This document shows positions 63,554-64,000 of a stretch of 64,000 nt of DNA, piece by piece; within the stretch, counting starts at the first letter, position 1, and each line of letters starts with the position of its first letter. The position numbers and the translations under genes were made by a program. Below the pieces are notes generated by a model, which was given only the letters and a program-made list of their open reading frames with translations, was not told the DNA's origin and ran no database searches. The stretch lies in NCBI GenBank assembly GCA_016716565.1, contig JADJWC010000004.1:434001-498000 (forward strand). The letters run 5' to 3'. The stretch comes from a bacterium (lineage in GTDB: Bacteria > Bacteroidota > Ignavibacteria > Ignavibacteriales > Ignavibacteriaceae).

Positions 63554-64000
63554 ATGGCTACAATATTTGCTGATATCGCTCACTGGATTCAGAACTATTT
63601 TTCCAATATGTCTAATGCTGAGCTATATTCAACTCTTATAATTGTTGGTGCTGCTGTACTTTTTATTCTTGCAGAAAGAATCTGGCCCTATACTAAAGGT
63701 CAGAAGGTTTTACGTGAAGGTTTCTTCGACGATCTTGCATTATACACAATTGCCCAGAGTTACATTCTTGGAATTTTGATTTTCACCTACATCATTAATT
63801 TTATCGATCAATCAACCGGTCTTTCAAGATTGCAGTTATTCAGAGATGTTCCAATATGGATTCAACTTATCTTTTTCCTGGTAACTCACGATCTTTACAT
63901 TTACTGGATGCATCGCTGGCAGCACAAGAATAAATATCTTTGGAGAATTCACGAGGCGCATCACTCACCCAAAAAAGTTGATTGGCTTTCCGGTTCGAGA
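63554..64000 (+). CDS. Sterol desaturase/fatty acid hydroxylase-family protein, 3' partial
   Basis: An open frame of 149 codons running off the right edge. Three or four hydrophobic helices (about 24-42, 68-90 and 108-125) precede a histidine-rich segment: LVTHDLYIYWMHRWQHKNKY and RIHEAHHSPKKVDWLSGS. These HxxxH and HxxHH patterns are the di-iron boxes of the fatty acid hydroxylase superfamily (sterol desaturase, carotene hydroxylase, AGMO-like). The usual HEAHHS context supports a sterol-desaturase-like member. The substrate and its link to the glycan cluster are unknown. The start is ATG at 63554, 18 bases after the synthase stop. Confidence 0.85.
   Translation, partial: MATIFADIAHWIQNYFSNMSNAELYSTLIIVGAAVLFILAERIWPYTKGQKVLREGFFDDLALYTIAQSYILGILIFTYIINFIDQSTGLSRLQLFRDVPIWIQLIFFLVTHDLYIYWMHRWQHKNKYLWRIHEAHHSPKKVDWLSGSR

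Overview
The window is about 64 kb of AT-rich chromosome from a Gram-negative, outer-membrane bacterium, most likely a member of Ignavibacteriota or the wider Bacteroidota/Chlorobiota group. The evidence is a Por (type IX) sorting domain on a secreted peptidase, a FadL/OmpP1 porin, the ExbB-ExbD-ExbD arrangement, HprK next to a ribosome hibernation factor, and a Bacteroidota-type YbeY. Clear AGGAGG-type ribosome binding sites before many genes fit Ignavibacteriota or Chlorobiota better than Bacteroidota proper. I saw no rRNA or tRNA genes, CRISPR array, insertion sequence or prophage.

Layout. (1) 1-5266, plus strand: a secreted subtilisin-like protein cut by the left edge, then pgsA, ftsY and a small membrane protein. 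(2) 5314-26651, almost entirely minus strand: a ClC transporter, a hydroxyacyl-CoA dehydrogenase and thiolase pair, DNA polymerase III delta-prime, an M23 peptidase, hprK, hpf, xerC, ybeY, a gamma-carbonic-anhydrase-like protein, DUF3108, a CtpA protease, lysS, an rluB-type synthase, scpB, scpA, trpS, HNH, acpS, an MCE (MlaD-like) protein, CorC and ssb. (3) 27068-29395, plus strand: three pilin-like genes in PilV-PilW-PilX order, closed by a clear terminator. (4) 29500-48968, minus strand: a SPOR lipoprotein, an SGNH lipoprotein with FadL, biotin carboxylase with its carrier, mutS2-cvpA-yqeY, exbD-exbD-exbB, an SDR, a secreted endonuclease/phosphatase-like protein, pyrophosphatase, two Na+/H+ antiporters, an acyl-ACP thioesterase, a fatty acid desaturase and aquaporin. 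(5) 49209-63535, mostly plus strand: polA, three GT9 glycosyltransferases, a homocysteine-methyltransferase-like protein and ispE, then a compact 3-deoxy-ulosonic-acid (sialic-acid-like) module: a GT-B transferase, an SpsF-type cytidylyltransferase, a class III aminotransferase, an SDR, a KdsC-like phosphatase and a NeuB/SpsE synthase. A sterol-desaturase-family gene runs off the right edge.

The surface-glycan region is the most interesting part. The genes at 58032-63535 contain the late steps of a CMP-nonulosonate-like pathway (condensation with PEP, dephosphorylation, CMP activation, transfer). The early steps are a class III aminotransferase and an SDR, instead of the usual dehydratase plus DegT-type aminotransferase, so the sugar made may be unusual.

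Eight genes are broken by small indels, mostly single-base losses in short A/T runs, and one more has an in-frame TGA. In each frameshifted gene the other frame continues the family sequence. I treat these as probable consensus errors or very recent lesions and annotate the full restored span. The breaks lie in 1-13.4 kb and 47.4-63.2 kb; I noticed none between 13.4 and 47.4 kb.
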